Shown: one piece after another, positions 59,644 to 64,000 of the stretch | Layout: every line of letters starts with the position of its first letter | Position numbering within the stretch: position 1 is the stretch's first letter | Source: AC-32 sp963736055 | Lineage (GTDB): Bacteria; Actinomycetota; Thermoleophilia; Gaiellales; Gaiellaceae | Length of the DNA: 64,000 nucleotides | Direction: 5' to 3' | Assembly (NCBI GenBank): GCA_963736055.1 | Contig: CAVTNM010000008.1 | Span: 930,001 to 994,000, forward strand | Notes under the pieces: generated by a model | What the model saw: the letters and a program-made list of their open reading frames with translations, nothing else | The model's database searches: none | Told to the model about the DNA's origin: nothing | Position numbers and translations under genes: made by a program

Positions 59644-60156
59644 GTGAAGGCGAGGACGAGCGCGGAGGACTTCGCCGAGGCGGCGAGGCGCCACCTCGAC
59701 GACGTGCACGCCTTCCTCGTGTACCTGACCGGAGACCGAGCCGTGGCCGAAGACCTGACAGCCGAGACGTTCGCGAGGGCGCTGGAGCGCTGGCACCGGT
59801 TCGACCCGCGCCGCGGCGGGCCGCGCACCTGGCTCTGCCAGCTGGCGCGCTCGACGGCGCTCGACCACTTCCGGAGCGAGGAACGCCGCCGCAGGCGCGA
59901 GGGACGCTACGCGGTCGCCGAGGTGCGCGAGAGCGCGGAGCCGGTGTTCGGCGAAGGGCTGTCGCCGGCGCTCGAAGGCGCGCTGGAGCGGCTCTCGGCC
60001 GCCGAGCGTGAGGTGATCGCGCTGCGGGTTGTCCTCGAACTGGACGGCGATGCCGCCGCGCGCGTGCTCGGGATCAGCGCCAGCGCCTGCTCGACCCGTT
60101 TGAGCCGCGCTTTGCAGAAGCTCGAGAAGGAGGTGAGCGCCGGTGTCGCCGCTTGA
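59644..60156 (+). CDS. ECF RNA polymerase sigma factor
   Basis: 170 residues. Region 2: VHAFLVYLTGDRAVAEDLTA, ETFARALERWHRFDPRR and CQLARSTALDHFRSEERRR. Region 4: LSAAEREVIALRVVLELDGD followed by HTH AARVLGISASACSTRLSRAL. Group assignment is not possible by eye. The next gene overlaps by 14 nt and probably encodes its membrane partner. Its promoter matches the one before the SIMPL gene, suggesting self-activation. Confidence 0.92.
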   Translation: MKARTSAEDFAEAARRHLDDVHAFLVYLTGDRAVAEDLTAETFARALERWHRFDPRRGGPRTWLCQLARSTALDHFRSEERRRRREGRYAVAEVRESAEPVFGEGLSPALEGALERLSAAEREVIALRVVLELDGDAAARVLGISASACSTRLSRALQKLEKEVSAGVAA

Positions 60157-61198
60157 GCTCGTGGATGACCGCTTCGGAGAGCTCGCTCGCGAGATGCGGG
60201 AATCCCGCCCCCGCGCCTCGGAGCGGCTCCGCCACCGGGTCGAGGTGCTGGCGCGCGTGGACCGGCAGGAGCGTAAACAGCAGTTCCGGCCGCGGATCCT
60301 TTGGGGTCGCTCGGCGAAGCGGCTGGCCGTCGTCTGCGCGGTGGTCGCTGTTGCGATCCCGCTCGTCGGTGCGGGCGTTCAGGGTTTGCACGACGCGTTC
60401 AAGCCGACTCCACGATTGCATGCAGGGGTAGGGAAGAATCCTGGTCCTCAGGCAACGGAAACGCTCGGCCAGGCTGAGCGGTCCTCCCCAAGAGCGCTGG
60501 ACGACGGCGTCCCGGCGACCGCGCGCAGGCTTCAGCAGTACGACGCGACTCTCCGGGTGCGGGTCAAGGATGTGGACGCACTCTCGAGTGCGACCCGGAG
60601 GGCGATGCGCGTGGCCCGCGGCGTGGGAGGCTACGTGGCGGCGGTCCAGTACTCGACCAAGGCCGGTCGCCACGGGGGCGCGAACCTCGTGCTGCGAGTG
60701 CCGTCTGCGAACGTCACCCTCGCCCTCGAACAACTCAGCGCCCTCGGCACGATTCTCGGCCAACACGTCGCGATTCTCGACGTCCAGCGGCGCGCCGACC
60801 GTCAGACGAGTGAGATCGCGCGCCTGGCCGCGGATGTCTCCGAGCTCGAGGACCTGCTCACCGCCTCGGCACTGCCGCGCGCGAATCAGGCCACGCTCCA
60901 ACACCGCCTGACCGTCGAGCGCCGGGCCCTTGCGACCGTTCGGTCCCAGCAGAAGGCGCTGTTGAAACGGGCGCGCCTAGCGAAGCTCAACCTCAGGCTC
61001 ACGACGGAGGCCGAGAGCGGGGCCGGGCGTTTCTCGAAGACGTTCGACGACGCCGGCTCAGTGCTCGTGAGGGAACTGCAAGTTCTGCTCTACGCGCTGA
61101 TCGTTGTCGGCCCGCTGCTACTGCTCGGTGGGCTGGCCCTCGTCGCCGCGCGGATGCAGCGCAGCCGCTCGGATCGCCGGCTTCTCGAGCGGAGCTAG
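60143..61198 (+). CDS. DUF4349 membrane protein, putative anti-sigma partner
   Basis: 351 residues. Cytoplasmic N-terminus (about 1-60), first helix (LAVVCAVVAVAIPLVGAGV), an outside DUF4349 domain (about 125-300) with YDATLRVRVKDVDALSSAT, GGYVAAVQYSTKAG and a central coiled coil (DRQTSEIARLAADVSELEDL), then a C-terminal helix (LLYALIVVGPLLLLGGLALV). Overlap with the sigma gene suggests anti-sigma function, although the N-terminal part lacks a recognisable zinc anti-sigma motif. Confidence 0.8.
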   Translation: MSPLELVDDRFGELAREMRESRPRASERLRHRVEVLARVDRQERKQQFRPRILWGRSAKRLAVVCAVVAVAIPLVGAGVQGLHDAFKPTPRLHAGVGKNPGPQATETLGQAERSSPRALDDGVPATARRLQQYDATLRVRVKDVDALSSATRRAMRVARGVGGYVAAVQYSTKAGRHGGANLVLRVPSANVTLALEQLSALGTILGQHVAILDVQRRADRQTSEIARLAADVSELEDLLTASALPRANQATLQHRLTVERRALATVRSQQKALLKRARLAKLNLRLTTEAESGAGRFSKTFDDAGSVLVRELQVLLYALIVVGPLLLLGGLALVAARMQRSRSDRRLLERS

Positions 61199-63040
61199 CT
61201 AGCGGACGACCCGGAAGCGCGGCTTCGTGACCGCGACCCGCACCGGGTTCGACCACGTCATCTGCGGCTTCGAGCCGGTCATCAGGTAGTCGAGGCCACG
61301 GACCCGGTAGTACCAATTGCCCGGGGTGAGCGGAAGGGTCAGCGAAGTGCCCCAGGTCAGCTTCGAGCCGGATGCTCGCCACGGATAGAGCTTCCTGCTC
61401 CACTGCACCTCGTACTGGTCGGCGCCGGCGACCGGCTGCCACGCGATCAGGGGCTGACCGTAGAACCGCGGCTTCGAGCTCGCCGCCGCCACGAGCTTGC
61501 CTTCGGGCGAGAGCCCCGAGGCATACGGAGCGGCGCTGCCGGTCACGACGGGGTCGCTCTCCTTGGCGAAAGTGAGCACGCGGCCGGAAGCACAGGCGTC
61601 CTGCGTGAGCTCGGCGTCCTCGTAGCTGACGCCGCCGGAGAGCCGGTCGACGAGGTCACCGGGGAGATACGAGTTGCCGATCGCAGCCACGAGCGTGATC
61701 TGGCTGCCCGTGACGCTCTTCACCACCCCGAGCTCGCCGGGCGAGCCGATTCGTACCGCGTCGCCTGCGACGATGCCGGTGCTGTCGACGACGTTGATCG
61801 TGGTGTCGCCGCCGAACGCCGGGAGCGTGAGCGTCGTCGTCAGCTCGTCCTGTGGGACGATGTTCACGGGCATCACCGTCCAGTAGTAGCGGCCGCCCGA
61901 CCAGCTGCTGTCCCAGAGGTCGACCTTCGCGCCGCTCACGGTCTGCCCCGCCGGGAGGCTGGTGTGGTTCTCGGCCAGCGGCCCGGTGGACTTGTCCAGC
62001 TCGTTGGTCTTCACCTCGACGCCGTCCGCCGTGATGGAAGTGGGCTCGCTGCCGTTCTTGAGGAAGATCGTGCGGGCAGCGGTCACGCCCAGGACGTCGG
62101 TCGGCAGCCCGAGCGGCCCGATCGACCGGGGGACGTAGGCCGGGGCGCCGGTGAGCGCGCCGATGAAGACGGGGTTGATGCAGTCCTCGTCCGTGAAGAC
62201 CTCGACCCGGTAGAGCTCGGCGGGCGTGTTCCAGATGGAGGTGTTCCCGCGGTAGATGAACGCGGGCGTGATCTCGTGCGTGACCGTGTGAGCGGCGTTG
62301 GAGACGACGTTCGAGACGGTTGCCACGTCCGTCAGCGGCCCGGTCGTGAAAGGCGGGTTGTAGTTCGTGTAGATCGGGCTCCACGGGCCGTAGGACACGG
62401 ACGGGATGCCGTTGTCGGTTTGGCCGTAGAGCCAGCGGACCGGCCGCACGCGCCAGTGAACCGTGCTCGAGAAGGCCGGGTTCTGGTGGAAGGTGTAGTA
62501 CTCGCGCTCGTCCGCCATGTTCGTGTTGGTCGAGAAGATCTTCCCTGTGTCGACGAGCCAGATCATGTAGCCGTTCGCGCCCGGCACGGTGCTCCAGCGG
62601 AGCAGGCCGGGGTAGGCGGGTGTGATCGGCGCGGGCACCGCCGGCCAGCGCATGTTGAACCCGAACGGAACGCTCCAGTTGGTCGCGCCTTTCCGCGTGA
62701 TTGCGCGCACGTGCGCGTAGAGCGAGTACGGCTTGCCGGTCATCCAGGGCAGCGAGATCGGCACCGCGACGGCGGGGCTCGTCAGGCCCTTCGTCGACCA
62801 CACCGAGCCGCTGTCGGAGAACCGCTTGCTCGTCGAGAGCTCGAACTGGTAGCTCTTCGCGCCCGGGACCGGGTTCCACGCGAAGGACGGCGTGCGCGAG
62901 AAGGTGTGCACGACGGGCTCGCTGGTGCGGAGCGTGAAGCCGTGCAGGCCCGCCGGCGCGCTCGCGCCGAGCGCGGGTGCAGCGGGCAGGGCCACTGCGA
63001 GAGCAGCGGCCACGGCAGCAGCGAGACGGGCGCAGTCCAT
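61199..63040 (-). CDS. Exported multi-module protein with Fn3-like repeats, function unknown
   Basis: 613 residues from ATG 63040, with signal peptide (LAAAVAAALAVALPAAPALGA). Aromatic Fn3-type repeats recur: RTPSFAWNPVPGAKSYQFEL, PGLLRWSTVPGANGYMIWLV, and PLIAWQPVAGADQYEVQWSR, each with P-x-x-x-W-x-x-V-P/A-G-A. A KOW-like or carbohydrate-binding insert around TLPAFGGDTTINVVDSTGIV is also present. Probably a surface protein. GTG 63076 is an alternative start, just beside an inverted repeat. Confidence 0.75.
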   Translation of the reverse strand: MDCARLAAAVAAALAVALPAAPALGASAPAGLHGFTLRTSEPVVHTFSRTPSFAWNPVPGAKSYQFELSTSKRFSDSGSVWSTKGLTSPAVAVPISLPWMTGKPYSLYAHVRAITRKGATNWSVPFGFNMRWPAVPAPITPAYPGLLRWSTVPGANGYMIWLVDTGKIFSTNTNMADEREYYTFHQNPAFSSTVHWRVRPVRWLYGQTDNGIPSVSYGPWSPIYTNYNPPFTTGPLTDVATVSNVVSNAAHTVTHEITPAFIYRGNTSIWNTPAELYRVEVFTDEDCINPVFIGALTGAPAYVPRSIGPLGLPTDVLGVTAARTIFLKNGSEPTSITADGVEVKTNELDKSTGPLAENHTSLPAGQTVSGAKVDLWDSSWSGGRYYWTVMPVNIVPQDELTTTLTLPAFGGDTTINVVDSTGIVAGDAVRIGSPGELGVVKSVTGSQITLVAAIGNSYLPGDLVDRLSGGVSYEDAELTQDACASGRVLTFAKESDPVVTGSAAPYASGLSPEGKLVAAASSKPRFYGQPLIAWQPVAGADQYEVQWSRKLYPWRASGSKLTWGTSLTLPLTPGNWYYRVRGLDYLMTGSKPQMTWSNPVRVAVTKPRFRVVR

Positions 63041-63076
63041 CACGAGAAGTTGTCGGCACCTCGAGGCCGTGCTCAC

Positions 63077-63092
63077 TCACTCGTTCGAGTGA
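63077..63092. promoter_or_regulatory. Inverted repeat upstream of exported-protein gene
   Basis: TCACTCG-TT-CGAGTGA, 7-bp arms. It lies 37-52 nt before ATG 63040 and 2 nt from the end of the amidase gene. It could be an operator or a weak hairpin. Confidence 0.35.
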
Positions 63093-63094
63093 CG

Positions 63095-64000
63095 TCAATC
63101 GAGGGACAGTGCGCGCTCCAGCGCTGCCCCCACCGCCAGCACCCTGGCATCCTCGCCCGGCGGAGCGGCCAGCTGCACGGATGCGGGGAGGCCGTCCTCG
63201 GCGGGCCCGCACGGCAGCGCAAGCGCCGGCCAGCCGGTGGCGTTGAAAGGCAGCGTCAGAGAGGTCAGCCGATCGCGAATCGCGAGCTCGTCGGTGGGAA
63301 CAGGCGGAGCGACACAGACGAGCGTCGGCGTGAGCACCAGGTCGACCCCCGCCGCAGCCTGCTGAAGCCGCTCGCGGTAGCGCTCTCGCTCGGCTGCCGA
63401 GGACTCGTACTCGGCGTCACTCAGCGCGAGGCAGCGCTCGACCTTCGTGCGGACGTTTTCGCCGTACGACTCGGCGTGCTCGAGGAAGAGCTCGCGGTGC
63501 ACGTCCGCCACCTCGCCCATGAAGGCGGCTCCGACCTTGTGGGCGAGGGGCAGCTCGAGGCTGCGCGCATGTGGAAACCGCGCCGCAGCGGCCTGGACCT
63601 GCTCGCGCACCCCGGGGTTGGCGAGCTCGAGCCAGGCGACTCCGACCTCGACGTCCCCGAGCTCGAGCTCCGCAGGCCCGAAGCCGGGAGCCAGCGCCTC
63701 CATCATCTCGCCGCAGCCGGCGACGTCCAGCGCCATCGGCCCGGCGTGGTCGAAGCTCGGGGCGAGCGGGAAGCAGCCGAGCATCGGCACGAGGCCGTAC
63801 GAGGGCTTGAAGCCGACCACGCCGCAGCAGGCCGCCGGAATCCGGATCGAGCCTCCGGAGTCGGTGCCCAGCGCTGCGGCGGCAAGCCCTGCGGCGAGCG
63901 CTGCTGCCGAGCCGCCGCTGGAGCCGCCTGCGACACGGCTCGGCGCGACCGGGTTGGGAACCGTCCCGAAGTGGGGGTTTTCGGAGGTCGTCCCGTACGC
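63095..64000 (-). CDS. Amidase-signature family enzyme, N-terminus cut by window edge
   Basis: The visible 301 residues contain the core amidase signature: GGSSGGSAAALAAGL with the cis-Ser and nucleophile Ser in LGTDSGGSIRIPAACCGVVG, FKPSYGLVPMLG, and a C-terminal LTLPFNATGWPALALPCGPA. The N-terminal part with the catalytic Lys lies beyond 64000. It hydrolyses an amide; whether it is a GatA-type or a stand-alone amidase is undecided, but no gatB/gatC is visible. Confidence 0.9.
   Translation of the reverse strand, partial: AYGTTSENPHFGTVPNPVAPSRVAGGSSGGSAAALAAGLAAAALGTDSGGSIRIPAACCGVVGFKPSYGLVPMLGCFPLAPSFDHAGPMALDVAGCGEMMEALAPGFGPAELELGDVEVGVAWLELANPGVREQVQAAAARFPHARSLELPLAHKVGAAFMGEVADVHRELFLEHAESYGENVRTKVERCLALSDAEYESSAAERERYRERLQQAAAGVDLVLTPTLVCVAPPVPTDELAIRDRLTSLTLPFNATGWPALALPCGPAEDGLPASVQLAAPPGEDARVLAVGAALERALSLD

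Overview
This is a GC-rich (about 70%), gene-dense bacterial chromosome segment. It most resembles a deep-branching actinobacterium, probably of the class Thermoleophilia (Gaiellales/Solirubrobacterales-like). Supporting evidence: the FhaA-FhaB-PstP-RodA-PbpA-PASTA kinase operon in the same order as in Mycobacterium, a Dcd very like the bifunctional mycobacterial enzyme, an OpcA-type G6PDH assembly factor, a PdtaS/PdtaR (HisKA_2/ANTAR) pair, SufU-type SUF genes, and many leaderless genes with a TANNNT box 6-9 nt before the start. The class-level assignment is inference.

Layout. 1-635: tatC (cut by the window edge) and tatA. 767-8560: a SUF iron-sulfur locus, sufC-sufB-sufD then sufS-sufU-Rieske. 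Its two halves are separated by an opposite-strand block: a palindrome-bounded mini-element, a methyltransferase, and a cytochrome c fused to a Cys/His-rich repeat domain. 8590-16859: a small lipoprotein, tag, a leaderless micro-ORF, an O-methyltransferase, a candidate structured RNA, an NDUFA9-like oxidoreductase, an exported Cys-repeat protein, dcd, a DUF4015 hydrolase, gabT and a receptor-like Ser/Thr kinase. 17013-26807 (minus): cell-wall growth control, read fhaA-fhaB-pstP-rodA-pbpA-pknB-ddl, plus another membrane kinase. 26906-32275: envelope and small proteins (DUF4446, HNH, SIMPL, rhodanese, cupin, zinc-ribbon, cyclic-nucleotide-binding domain). 32366-40265: nitrogen assimilation (glnA-GNAT-PII-amt, an ABC-2 exporter, a second glnA). 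40390-45958: PRC-barrel, a polyproline beta-helix exoprotein, membrane proteins and PdtaS. 46037-49255: a second micro-ORF, a methyltransferase, PdtaR and an ABC-F ATPase. 49313-59607: gluconokinase, transketolase and an overlapping pentose-phosphate operon rpiB-tal-hydrolase-pgi-gnd-zwf-opcA. 59644-64000: an ECF sigma factor with a DUF4349 membrane partner, an exported protein and a truncated amidase.

How the parts fit. The SUF genes build Fe-S clusters. The FHA/PP2C/PASTA-kinase set couples phosphorylation to peptidoglycan synthesis, with Ddl supplying D-Ala-D-Ala. Ammonium uptake, PII and two glutamine synthetases form a nitrogen module whose two glnA leaders share a terminator-like hairpin. 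The oxidative and non-oxidative pentose-phosphate enzymes are almost all translationally coupled. A promoter-like motif of fixed 30-bp length lies before both the ECF sigma gene and the SIMPL gene, suggesting a small envelope regulon.

The most unusual signals are the palindrome-bounded element at 4122-4518 with a solo copy at 31232, the paired leaderless micro-ORFs at 9443 and 46037, and the candidate RNA at 10121-10349, which carries a 15-nt complement to the expected 16S rRNA tail. Also notable are the Cys-repeat cytochrome and two frameshifts (PASTA kinase near 18390, GNAT near 38362) that may be assembly errors. I saw no tRNA, rRNA or CRISPR array.
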